From: Papaver somniferum
Lineage: Eukaryota; Streptophyta; Magnoliopsida; Ranunculales; Papaveraceae
Direction: 5' to 3'
Length of the DNA stretch: 64,000 bases
Assembly (NCBI RefSeq): GCF_003573695.1
Contig: NC_039361.1
Span: forward strand, 96,660,279 to 96,724,278
The notes beneath the pieces are model-generated. The model did not search any database, was not told where the DNA came from, and worked only from the letters and a program-made list of their open reading frames with translations. The first letter of the stretch is position 1; each line of letters opens with the position of its first letter. Of the stretch, positions 22,634 to 34,078 are shown piece by piece. A program made the translations under genes and the position numbers.

Positions 22634-24032
22634 CAGTGGAATTAAAGCGAAGGAATAATCATGATGCTCACATCAACTTCTGCAAAAAATGGTAATCCTT
22701 AACTCTTACCTATTTACGATTTCACGAACTTAGTGATAGCAACGTAAAACTCTGATAACTTGCTCGTTTCTTCAAACCTGCAAGGACGGGCAAAATTTAA
22801 ATTCAAACAACTGACTTTTCATGAAACCATGAATGATTCATATAACCTTCCATATGAACATTCACTGATTTTTTTCGTGTACATACACTATAAAATCACC
22901 AAGCTCATGCATACAGTACGAGTTAACGAACTCACCAAATATTGTTTTCTTTCAACAATTGTTCATAAATCAATATTTGATTTTAAGGAAAAAACGTGAA
23001 TAAGTCACGTAAATAAAAAAAAATCGTGAGCTAATAACTCACGTAAACCTTTTTATAAAAAAAGAAGATTTTGCTCATCCGAGCAATCGTCTATAACGAG
23101 GGTCTTTGCTATTTTTGTAAAAGTATACATGTTCCAAACAAAGTTTTGAAAGTTCACATATAAATTTTATCATGAACTACAGGCCTTTTTAAAATTCCTT
23201 TAAACTCTAAGGATCATTATTTATTGCTTCTACTACGAACGAATCTACGTTCCTACAAATATTTGTGAAAGTTCATGCTTTGAAAACAAATTTGGGTTTT
23301 CATGAAACCTCATAAACAAAATTTTCTCTACTGCAACTATACCATGTATATTCAATAATATATGTATCTCTTTCATATTATGGATTTTTGCTCGTTTTTT
23401 AAACTATTAAACGAACGTGCATACGTATTTCAAAAACAAACAAATTTCGTAAAACCTACACATACATGCACACATGAAATTTTTGTTTTATCAACAACTC
23501 ATGAAAACACCAAACACACAGCAAAAAAGAAAAGAAAAAGAAAATCCGGACTTACCTGGTCGGCGCCTGCCAGAATTTGGCCAACGGTGGCTGGTGACGG
23601 TCGGCGGTGACTGATTTCAGGCGGAAATCCTCTTTTCTTGTTGTTACTCGCGTGAGAATGGTGAAGGGAGGGAGGTGCTTGGTCGATCAAAAAATAAAAA
23701 GAATTTTAGGGCTTCCTCCCTTTTATATCAAATTTATTTCCAAAACCTAATAAAACATGGGTTTCCTTTTTTGGACTCGGGCCCATAAATCCTAAATCGA
23801 CCAAAACTGGACTTTTGACCGACCAAATCAGCAATGCTTCATCTTTTCGTGTTCAAGAAATCACACTCTATCACACTATCAGGGTCCTCATCCGAACATT
23901 TGCTCGTACATGACACTATTGGAGAAAATCGAGGATTCTGAGAATACCTTTGCACGACTGAGTTCAAACCGCTGATCTCGTCGATTGAAAATCACCATTT
24001 AATGCTTATTGCGGAACATGACTGTCCCTCAC
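22634..24032. other. G2 3' internal region, upstream of antisense gene
   Basis: About 1.4 kb, AT-rich, with no supported gene. It includes the likely promoter and leader of the antisense PMD gene and runs up to the polypurine tract. ORFs at 22760-22999, 23362-23610 and 23499-23690 (the last two overlapping on opposite strands) have no recognisable domain. Confidence 0.5.
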
Positions 24033-24048
24033 TAAGAAGGGGACTTAA
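24033..24048 (+). other. G2 polypurine tract
   Basis: AAGAAGGGGACTTA directly before TGTAGATGG, the 3' LTR start. It is the counterpart of the G1 tract at 4906. Confidence 0.75.
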
Positions 24049-26075
24049 TGTAGATGGTGGATTTTCAACAAAGGACAAAATCGTAAAATCATGATATTGT
24101 ATGTTTCTGACACGACTTTCAGGCATGTGATGATTCATATTTTACGATCCATGGTGAATTTGTTTTCGAAAGGCCTCCACCAGCTGAGCGTTCGACACCT
24201 TACATTTCATCATGCCCTCTATGTAGAATAACATAATTGGGCGGTTCTCCGTAAGATTGAAAGCATTAACGCCTTCAGGACGTCAGTGATACTCACTGAT
24301 CCCTGACTACATGAGAGAGACCCCCCTCTACATAGAAGAACGATAGGGTTATTCTCCGTAAGATTGAGAGCAATAACGCCTTCAGGACGTCGGTGACACT
24401 CGTTGTTCCCTGACTATGTAGAGAGACCGTGTATAGACCCATGCGTTTCTCCGTAAGATTGAGAGAAATAATGCCTTCAAGACTTCGGCAACACTTGTTG
24501 TTTCCTGACTATGCACCTCATAATGGGTATGACGCTTTAACTGGATAATATCCCTTCTGCAATATATTAATTCTACCGCGACATGCACCACTGAATTCCC
24601 AGAAGATAATCTATTTTATCTCATTACTCCGATTTCATGATCGAATCCATGGCTGATCTCATGGAATGGTAATAGATAATCTCATTACTCCGATTTCATG
24701 ATCGAATCCACGGATGATCTCATGGGATGGTAATAACTACTTTCATTACTCCGATTCTGTGGTTGAATCCACGGTCCCATGGAATGGTAACACCTATTTT
24801 ATTATTATTACGGATTCATGGTCGAATCCACGGTTGATCCTATGGATTGATAATATTAAACTACTCACTTTTATTACTCAATTTCATGAATCATTATCCA
24901 CTGAATTTCATAAATTAGTAATAAATACTCAATAATCGGGCATCTGAACTACCACTGAGTAATTCCCATCTAATGGTGCAAGTATACTCAACAATGATGC
25001 ACGAACGAGCACCCAATTGTGCGAACGAGCATCCAAAAATATGGACAAACGAGGAATCCCGCACAAATCGTGAGAGAAAATAATAATATTAAAATAATGG
25101 AGAAGCACCCATGGGCCGGGCCCATGCTTCCTCCATTATTTTTCCCTTAATTTTGTTGTTTTCATGAACTCATGAAGACTCCTCCATTCTAACAACTTTC
25201 CTTGTTTGAGTAAATTTCATGGTTTCTCCATATTTTCATAGTTTCTCCATATTTTCGTGGTTTCATGAAAAATAATAATATAAAAATAGGGAAAGGTGTT
25301 GCGGGACCGGTCAACTTAGCCGGCCGGCCATACCCTAGCCGTGGCCGGTCCCACAACTTACAATCCCTAATCTTTCATAAATTGTTGTTTCTCTCGTCTT
25401 ATGAAACTTCCCTGTTTCAGCAAAAATCATGGTTTCTCCATATTTTCTCAAATATTGCTCAAACCATGAAAAAGCCAAAAGTCAACATGGTCACATGACC
25501 GACTAGGCTACTCACGAAAAATATATTAAAATATTATTATTTTAATATTCACCAAATGTTGATCAAACGGGCATACTTGCCCATTTGAGCAAAATCGAGA
25601 ATTCCAGTCAAAGATCGAACTCTTCGGAAAATCCAAGATATTGCTCAAACGCACATCAAAAAAATGCCGAAACTCTCAGGACTGAGACACGGGAATTATG
25701 TTGACACGAGCATGCTCCCTTGACCGACCAAGGGCGGCTCTAAGGCTTGCAACGAGCCGGTCCCACACATTTTCACAAATTTGACCTAATTTGCGCAATT
25801 ACTCATATTGGGTCCAAGCTCTTCCCAACCAACTTAGAGTTTGCTCGAACGCCCACCAGCAGTCCCACGAACACCAAGGGCCGGTCTCATGCCATCTTGG
25901 TCGGTCCCTCACTTTTCCATAATTAGGTTTATCACCTAATGCTTAATCGAGCATTATTTCAATAAATGATGAAATCGGCATTTAATCGTCATTCCTTCAC
26001 CAACCAGTTAACTCAGTACCCTGGTGTACGCTCACTCGAGCAATTGGGCATCACGTGGACGCCCGTAGTCCCATG
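24049..26075 (+). repeat. G2 3' LTR, first part
   Basis: It matches the 5' LTR from its start to about 14405, then is cut by the Copia element C1. The last bases before C1 are CCATG, repeated after it. Around 26047-26075 there are about 30 bp (GCATCACGTGGACGCCCG and following) that the 5' LTR lacks, so the two LTRs also differ by a small indel exactly at the insertion site. The GC-rich GGCCGGCCGGCC island of the 5' LTR (near 13450) is shorter here. Confidence 0.85.
26071..26075. other. Target site duplication of C1, left
   Basis: CCATG at 26071-26075 is repeated at 36450-36454 on the far side of C1. This is the 5 bp duplication expected for an LTR retrotransposon. Confidence 0.85.
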
Positions 26076-28357
26076 TGTTAGAGCATTTCTCGGTCGAACT
26101 CGCATGCGTTGCTATCTCAAGCATGTTTGTCAATGTTAGTGATCAAAACTATAAGTCTTGATTTCTAGTCTACTACAGCTAAGGTCTCGGACTAGGATAG
26201 AAAGTGTAGTTGAGCTCAAGAACTCCATGGAAATCATCATACAAGACGAAGGACTACTCAAGGAACTAGTGGATATTCATCCACTAAAAGGTATGTGGAA
26301 ACTTGAACTTATCTATCACTCAAAGGTCTATTTATCTCCTATCTTGAGACAAAAGTCGTTTTGCTATATAGACTTAGATTATACACATTTGGTATTTCGA
26401 GCCGAGTTTACCTCGCCTATCTATTTCTAGAAATATGTGTTGGTAAAGCTTTCGCTTTAGCAAATTTCATCTTTACCTAGTGACGAAAGTCATGTTATGT
26501 TTCAATCACTTTGAAAATTGCTCTGACGAGAAATGGTTTGTGAATAACAACTATATAACGTCCTCTGAGAATGTTTCAATGATTAAAATGACAGTTTAGA
26601 CTATATAACCATTTGGAGGATATGAGCATTTTTGTGGAAACACATATATGTATAAGTCATTATTGTTTGAACCGAAGTTTGCGAAATTTGTTGATCAAGT
26701 GAACCGGAGTAGTGGGTGAGCTAAGTCCGGGAACTCAGTCTGCGAACCCAGTCCGCGAACTTGAGTAGGTTATGTCTAAAAACGATGTTTAGTGAACTTA
26801 TCTTTAAAAACTAAGGAATGCAATTGCAAACCGTGGCTATAGAGTTCATGAACTGGTTCATGTGAATCAAATCGTTTTTGCTTCAATTGTGTCTTGTGTA
26901 GAACATAAGATTTCCTTGCATTTGAAAAACTATCTAACTAGTTCATTTGAGTCATTTGAACTATTTATGGTGAAGAAGAATATGGTTGATATGAAAGTGA
27001 TCATATGGCTAACCATTTGGTTAACTATTGTTGAACCAACTAATGTACAAGTATGCTTACGGTTATACAAGTCCAGGAACGTGCATTTCATTTTTGTATA
27101 ACAAGCTATGTTTTCGATCTAACGATTGATAAAAATTAGCTTGAATCTAATCAGGTTTTCATCTAACGGTGAATATTAAATGCTTTGTTACTAAGCTAAC
27201 ATTGATTGCAAACCCTGATTTGAAAGACTATATAAGGGAGAACTCTAGCATCTGGGAAACCGAATCCCCACACATTCTGTGTGATACTAGTTATGTTAAG
27301 ATAGAGTCGATTCTCCTTTAATCTTTGGTTTCTTCTTCTAAACCAGGTTAACGACTTAAAGACTTCATTGGGATTGTGAAGCCAGACCGATACTACTTTT
27401 CTTGTAGTTGTGTGATCTGATCTTGCTGATTCTATCGTACGAGTACAATTGTAAGAGATTTCTATCTCCGATAGGCAAGATAAAAAGTAATCACAAACAT
27501 CTTGTCTCATTGTTTGTGATTCCAAAATATCTTTTTTCGCTGTGTCGATTAAGACTATTGTGAGGTGATTGATAATACTAGGCTGTTCTTCGGGTATATA
27601 AGTCCGGATTATCAATTGGTTCCTGTTCACCTTGATTTATCAAAAGACAGAACAAAACTCATAGGTATATTCGTGGGAGACGGATTTATCTATTATCATA
27701 GACTTTTATGTGTGATACGGATTTTTTTATTAAAGTCTTCGACTTTGTTTCGTAGCAACTCTTAGTTGTGGGTGAGATCATCTAAGAGAATCAAGTACGT
27801 AGCATCCTGATGGGATCAGAGACGTAGGAGCATAACTGTACCTTGGATCAGTGTGAGATTGGTTGGGGTTCAAATACAGTCCAGACCGCAGTTATTTTGG
27901 AGTAGGCTAGTGTCTGTAGCGGCTTAATACAGTGTGTGTTCAATCTGGACTAGGTCCCGGGGTTTTTCAGCATTTGCGGTTTCTTCCTTAACAAAATTAT
28001 TGTGTCTGTGTTATTTCTTTTCCGCATTATATTTGTTTATATAATTGAAATAATACAGGTTATGCGTTGTTCAATCAATTAGAATATCCGACCTTTTAGT
28101 TGTTGATTTAAATTGATTGACACTTGGATATTGGTCTTTGGTACCATCCAAGTTATCTCTCTTTGATAAAGACTCGCAGATTTCTATTTGCTTGAGTATA
28201 GATCAAATCTAGAGATTGAGATATAAACTCTTTGATATACTTTTCTATTGATTGAGTCTAACTTTCTAGTTGATTCTCTAGAAAGTATATTGGAGTTTGA
28301 CCATACAGATTACCAAGCGAAATATTGGGTGTGGTTGTTAGACCCCCGTTTTTTTCA
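26076..28357 (+). repeat. C1 5' LTR (2.28 kb)
   Basis: It matches 34079-36449. A TATATAA box at 27229-27235 is followed by GGGAGAACTCTAGCA, and both are conserved in the 3' LTR (35317-35323). The ORFs within (26158-26430, 26862-27101, 27196-27630) are duplicated only because the LTR is, and are not called. Confidence 0.9.
27229..27235 (+). promoter_or_regulatory. TATA box of C1 5' LTR
   Basis: TATATAA in the context AGACTATATAAGGGAG. It is identical at 35317-35323 in the 3' LTR and has a recognisable counterpart in the reversed LTRs at 37868-41679. Confidence 0.6.
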
Positions 28358-28359
28358 AT

Positions 28360-28371
28360 TGGTATCAGAGC
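28360..28371 (+). other. C1 primer binding site (initiator tRNA-Met)
   Basis: TGGTATCAGAGC is the classic complement of the plant initiator tRNA-Met 3' end, used by most Copia elements. It begins two bases after the LTR. Confidence 0.9.
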
Positions 28372-28672
28372 AGGCAAACACGTTTAAGACCTTACAAGTT
28401 TGTGTTTGTAGCGATATGACTCTATGGACAGAGGTTTTATCTCAATAAACGTACAACCAGTCTTCGATGGATCTAATTACTTACGGTGGAAAATTGATAT
28501 GCGAGATTTTCTTCAAGCACGTGATTTTCAATCATGGGTATATGTAGTTAATGGCTATAATGCTCCCCTTGTGGCAATTGGAGATGTAAACGTTCCCAAG
28601 GACATTGGTGAATACACCCCTGCCGAGATAAATGCTGCAAAGAAAAACTCCGACAGAATTCCATTATACATG

Positions 28673-30568
28673 TGTTGACGGTGGTTTTTCGAATACGGCT
28701 AAAATTGTAAAACCCTGTATTTAATGCGCTGTCGCCCTGCAAGGGTATAAATCCATTTAATAAGTGATGAGTGCAAAAAACCTCTTCACTCATTGAGCAA
28801 TTCAATATGTATGGAATTCATTCAGAATGGTGCAACAATCCCGAATATTCTATGAATTTTCCTAGTAGCATTATCCATTTAATGCATTGTACGCTTGGTA
28901 TTTTTCCATGTTATGTTCTCAGCCGAACTCTCAATACTGACATGACATGATGATCAATGCTCACTCTCAGCAGAGTAGCATGAATCTCCCGGAGTGCTAG
29001 TATTGGGATCTTCGCAAAAATACTCATACAGGCTACATCTCTCTGACAAAGAGATCAACGCGTTCACACACTTTTAATAAAAGCTAGCGTGAATGAACAC
29101 ACATTTATTCTTAAAGAAAGTCTAGACTGTTAATGCCAGTCTCAAAAACAATCACGGCCACACAGTTTAGCCGCGCGATTTAATAAGCATTGCATATTCC
29201 TAGCAGAACTAGGCAATCACCATAGTGACCACCAGCGGGCCCATGAGTGCCCTATCCGGTTGAACACCACACATACATCTCTCAGCACCGTCAAAGCGCC
29301 TACCCAAAGCATGGTGGCCGCGCTGTTTTTGGAGAAGCTCGACGAGCATAGACTTTTCAGGGCAGTCTTAAAACTATCGAAACCGTCCAACTTCGCCAGC
29401 CTAGTTGGACGGATTAGATCATCCCATGAATGATCAGGTAAGCGCTAACGTACACGTTGGCGGGCCCACTTTTCCTTCACCCAATCGGTTTCTCACGGCA
29501 AGGCCATGGATTAATGAAACGTTTGCTCGAACCATGGCAGGTGTGATGCTTCTAAGGGTCGCGGAAGTCCACTAGTGTCTTAGATCGATCATAACCATCC
29601 AACTTAGACAGCCTATTTGGATGGCTTAGATCGCATTTAGGACTGTCAGGAAGGTGCACATGCGTTCACCGTCAGCCCAACATGGGCCCCACTTGATCGA
29701 TCTCCCAAGAGGAGGATCACGGCGTGCCAAACTGCTTGTCCAAAGTCACGTATGCGTGACTGATTCAAAAACCTAATTAGGGTTTGCGACAATGCACATC
29801 TTTCGTAGTTCGATCATGACCATCCATCTTCGCCATTGAGCATACACGATATTTCATGAATATCAATTCCTTAAATAACTTAGTTATTTAACCTAATAGC
29901 ACCGCATGTTATTTCTTGCGGCAGGTCCCACGACTTGACCCACTCATTCGAGACATCAAACATATCACAAACTGGGGGATACTTACTGGGGTGTTGGTCT
30001 GGCGGTTTACAGCGTGCGTCGTGCAACACGCCCATTACGAGAACGTATCAGGAAGCGTGGACGGTTAACGATGATGAGGGAAGTGGGAAAAGGCGTGATC
30101 GTGTGACAATCACCTACACGACCCCACTACTCCATCACTCTACTTCCTCCACTTCCTACGAGATGAGGATTGCGCTCAAATGACTTGTATAAATAAGTTC
30201 TCCAACCTATTTCCAAACGACACGAACAATACAAGTGTTGTCAACACAGTATCCTGAAAAACACCCAGAACTGATAACTTACATTATGCAAGCCAGTTCA
30301 ACATTCTGATACAAGTCATAAACAACCAACACCTTCATAATCTCAAACACCTTCTTCACTTCCATCCCTAAGATCAACCCTTCTCCTTCACCTTGTGACC
30401 GAATTGAATCTGGAATGACCATTTCTTGGTTTAGGCCAGAGTCGTACAGATTGATCTCTCAAATCTAAAAGTACTCCCGTGCAGTACATTGTTTAGGGTT
30501 TGGATTCGTTTCTCATCAACACACCCAAGTTTACCAAAAACAGCAGAAAAAGTTTTCACCCATAAACA
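28673..30568 (+). repeat. Solo LTR of the G1 family inside C1 gag
   Basis: Starts TGTTGACGGTGG, ends CCCATAAACA, length 1896 bp, flanked by ACATG at 28668-28672 and 30569-30573. Both ends match the G1 LTR at 4924-8490. With one LTR and an intact 5 bp duplication, it is the product of LTR-LTR recombination after insertion. It lacks the WRKY insert and the 12-copy array, so it shows the ancestral LTR form. ORF 29935-30183 inside it is not a gene. The TATA box is at 30188-30195. Confidence 0.9.
30188..30195 (+). promoter_or_regulatory. TATA box of the solo LTR
   Basis: TATAAATA in the context GACTTGTATAAATAAG, same as in the other G1 LTRs. Confidence 0.55.
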
Positions 30569-31859
30569 ACATGCCGTTACCCCAAATCTTCAGCACCATG
30601 TGTCAAATTGCACTAAGTCTAAAGACGCTTGGGATATCTTAGAATTTCAAGGAAATACCAGTGACAAGGAAGCTAGGCTTCAAAACCTTAATTCCAATTG
30701 GGAAAACCTTCGTATGGCAGATGAAGAAACATTTGATGAGTTTAATCACAAAGTGTCTGAAATTGTTTATGCATATTTTGTATTGGGTAAGACTATTCCT
30801 GAAAAGGACATTGTGATGAAAATTCTCAGATCACTGCCATCTAGATATGATTCTAAGAAGCATGCCATCGTTGGAAATAACCTCGATAATCTCTCCAGAA
30901 ATACGCTGGTCGGGAAGCTTAAGATCTTTGATCACGAACATTCATCCAAATCTAAGGATGTTGCATTCAAAACACTAAAGGACACTAAATTACTTGATAA
31001 AAGTAAAAAAGGTGTATATCTCTGAAGATGATCACTCTGAGAAAGATTCATCAGATGAAGATCTTGACAAATCAGTCTCGATGATCACAAGACAGTTTAG
31101 GGATCTTCTGCTGAAGATAAGTAAACGATTTTCCAGAGATATGCCTAAGGAATCAGTCAAACCTCATAATCGTGTTCCTCCTAAAAATAGGGATACTGAT
31201 GACAAGGATATGCCTCAGTGCTTTAAGTGTAAGGGATTAGTCATTTTGCAAACGAGTGCCCAAATCGTAGAAAATATACTGGGAACAAAGGTCTTGCTGC
31301 AACTCTTGATGAAATGTCTGACATCTATGATTCTAATGAAGACGAGAAATCAAGTGTTGCACTTATTGGTGAAAATATTGATTTTGATTACTGTAGTAAT
31401 ACATACATCAATCTTGATATTCTTTCAAAAGATAATCCAACTATTCTGGAAGATAAAGTTGTCCCATCCTTTGGAAACTATGTTTGTAATGTTTCAGGTT
31501 CCACCATGTGCCTAGCTGCTTGCACATCTCAAAAGCCTGATTTTTATCCTAAGTTGACGTGTTCTTATTGTTCGTTAAAGTGTCATGAAGTATCAAGGTA
31601 TTACAAGTACAAACACCAACGAAGGCACGTCAACAAACTTCAACGAAGAGCAAATCATTTAGCAAGAAAGCTTAAACTTTCTCAGAAGACCGATGAGGTA
31701 TGTAGGATTTTATCTTCGTCTAAGAAGTTAGTTTCCGAGGATAAACCAAGACCATTAGAGAAGAATGTATGGTCGAGTCATTTTTATAGACAGAGGTATG
31801 TACATTCCTCTCAAGAGGAAAATGGTGGACAAATTGTTGTTCACCACAATACAACTTGA

Positions 31860-32159
31860 TTGTGTTGTGTTTTGAAATCTTGTCTCATGTGCCTGATCAA
31901 AAGAGACAATGATTTTGTACCTCTCAGGCTTTAGGAAAAGTTTTTTTTCTTTTCTTAAATTTTCCTTCTTTTTGTCTATCAAACAAAAGAAAGGGTACTA
32001 TCGACAATTCTACTCTTCATAGGGTTGAGAGTTGGTCTTGTACGAACCTGTTTAAAGGTTTCAAAAACCCTACATTCTTTTTCCTTCTCTGAATCCTCTT
32101 TTTATCTCAAGACTACTTGTTAAGAAAATTGTGATTTCCTCTCACAGACCCATACGTTT
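31860..32159. other. C1 spacer between gag and extra ORF
   Basis: T/C-rich stretch (for example around 31937-31975) with no coding frame. In a full Copia element protease, integrase and RT would begin here; none is detectable. Confidence 0.5.
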
Positions 32160-32534
32160 ATGGATACTACAAGCATGATGTCTTCTGATGGAAAAGATGT
32201 TAATATGATTGTTAAGCCATCAATCACGAAGGAAAAATAAAAATCTCCATTATCTCTAACATTGAAAAGGAAAATAAGGAATGTGAGGAAGCCAAGAGTC
32301 GTTCCTTCAAATTCTCAGAAGTTTTCTGATGTTCTTGATGGGTTGAACGAGATGCGAAAGGAGATTCAACAAATAAAGTCTTTTGTGTATAAAACTCATG
32401 AGATTCAGAAGGTCCTGGTTCGACAACATCAGCTAAGAATGTTTATTGATATAAACTCCTATCTTAATGAACCTTATGTTCCAATGGTTATGTCCAACGT
32501 TTTCATCTTCATGTTTTTAGATTTATTTGTTTAA
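32160..32534 (+). pseudogene. C1 extra ORF downstream of gag, unknown function
   Basis: A frame opens at ATG 32160 (MDTTSMMSSDGKDVNMIVK), has a single TAA at about 32238 and continues to 32534. It carries a basic stretch (LKRKIRNVRKPRVV), then a helical, coiled-coil-like segment (LDGLNEMRKEIQQIKSFV, then HEIQKVLVRQHQLRM) and a hydrophobic C-terminus. Total about 124 codons. I do not recognise the family. Extra ORFs near the 3' end are known in some Copia lineages (SIRE-type); whether this is related is unknown. Confidence 0.4.
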
Positions 32535-34065
32535 TTTCTAAATTTGTTTGGAAGATGATTTTTGCAGTATTAATCTTTATGGTTTTATATATTGCAATTT
32601 GTTACGGGATATGTATGTTTGCGTCCGTGAACTATGATTGTACCATACCTTGTCAAAAGTAAAGTTGTTCGCGAGTTGATATGTATGTATTGATGAAAGA
32701 ATGAATTGACTTTTGACAAATACAAAAGTTAAGCCTATTATGTCAATTTTTGTTGGAAGATAGGTTAAAATCTTTTGTTTTCAAGGATTTTGTCTATTGG
32801 ATGTCATTGTGCAAATGGTGATGGAAAAATAGAATGAATCCTTGTGTATTCCGCAATAATTGATCTTCCCTGATCCATATTTTATGTATTACTGTGAGGC
32901 TCCGTAATGTGTCTTATGTTGAGCACTAAATAACCAAGTTGATTATTTTTATGATTAGATTTGTTGTTGTTCCGTGAGATACTTTATGTCGAGCATTTTG
33001 AACTAAATTAATCATCTTGTTTGGTTATTTAGTTATGACTCCGTAAGTTTTCTTATGTTTGAGCGTTGTTGACTGGCTTGATTATTTTCATGATTAACTT
33101 AGTCATTGCTCCATATATTCTCTTATGTCGAGTATGACCAATTAAATTGATTAATTTTGTGATTAGTTTAGTTGTGTATTTCGATTAGGTTAATTATGGG
33201 TTTTCTTGTGATTAATCTAATTGAGTGCTTTTAAGTCTCTATAAGTTTACTTGTGTTGAGCATTTTCTATTAAGTAAATCATGGGTTCTCTTATGATAAA
33301 TTTAATTGAGTTTTTTGGATTCAAATTCATACTTGTATGTAATTTGTTATGTCCAAAGAAATCTTTATTTTCTTTTTGAAATTAAGGTCGCTCTTGTTGT
33401 TCTATCGGGAATGACATAATATGGAGGGAGAGTTATTTTGAACTTGTGCTTAATTGCCAAATATTTGTACGGATTGCGGCTGTGGAATATTTTAGGGGTT
33501 ATCTCGTATCTTAATAGACTCCTTGATGAATTCATTTAGCTTCGGCTTTATGATTACATCTAAATAAGATGATATATGCTTTCTTTTGGTCATGAAATGT
33601 CTCTTTTGGAAATTTCATTAGGATCCCGTTCTTGTACCTTTACCAATTTTATTGACAAAAAGGAGGAGAATTAATATGTAGTTCACATTACAAATACATA
33701 TGGTTTTCGGATCATTATGTAAGGGGGAGTGGTTTCCATGTGAGATGGAGTATTGACTAAGGGGGAGTGACATATCACCATAATATTGTTGTTAAAGTTG
33801 TGATACAATTGAACTTTGATGATGTGTAATGATACTATGACATTGTATAACAATGATTGAGAACTCTTGTTTTTTCGTTGTTATAGCTACGAATTTTCAA
33901 CAACAGTGATGCTAAACTTACAACCTTTGGGATCATTGGAGTACTTGGAAGTGACGAAGATTTCAAGTAATGTTGAAGATTAGGCATGTGGAATAGGAGC
34001 TACTAAAGTTTATTTATATATTTTTTGTATTCCATATGTATTGATAGTTTTGTCACTAAAATTGA
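32535..34065. other. C1 3' untranslated internal region
   Basis: Non-coding, T-rich. It includes degenerate repeats at about 32890-33310 and an AAGGGGGAGTGG / AAGGGGGAGTGAC purine pair near 33721-33769. The purine pair looks like internal polypurine-like tracts. No gene seen. Confidence 0.5.
32890..33310. repeat. Degenerate ~85 bp tandem repeat in C1
   Basis: Four to five loose units have the form CTCCGTAAGTTTTCTTATG, TTGAGCATT, AATTGATTATTTTTATG and ATTAGTTTAGTTGTT. Similarity is visible by eye but units differ at many positions. Confidence 0.6.
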
Positions 34066-34078
34066 CAAATGGGGAGAT
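34066..34078 (+). other. C1 polypurine tract
   Basis: ACAAATGGGGAGAT directly before the LTR start TGTTAAAGC; the typical Copia form. Confidence 0.8.

Larger units (their letters stand above)
28424..31859 (+). pseudogene. C1 Copia gag, interrupted by a solo LTR
   Basis: The first part, 28424-28672, contains VFDGSNYLRWKIDMRDFLQ, typical of the Copia gag N-terminus. The frame then breaks at a G1-family solo LTR (28673-30568) and resumes after the duplicated ACATG. The second part, about 30574-31025, has the UBN2-type gag core (SKDAWDILE, LRMADEETFDEFNHKVSEIV, ILRSLPSRYDSKKHAI). It overlaps a frame with acidic text and CFKCKG (31217 onward), and the zinc knuckle CX2CX4HX4C is completed only in a shifted frame (HFANECPNRRKY). 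So there is one small indel near 31235. The tail to 31859 is basic (RRHVNKLQRRANHLARKLKL). Gag would coat the element RNA; this copy is broken. Confidence 0.85.

Noticed and set aside
15757..24048. Autonomous Gypsy element with pol
   Set aside because: I looked for RT (YxDD), RNase H and integrase (HHCC, DDE) motifs on both strands and saw none.
26158..27765. ORFs shared between the two C1 LTRs
   Set aside because: They recur only because the LTR is duplicated; no domains, and the frames differ between the copies.
28360..28371. tRNA-like sequence
   Set aside because: It is only the 12-base complement to the tRNA-Met 3' end (a PBS), not a tRNA gene. No tRNA gene was recognised in the window.
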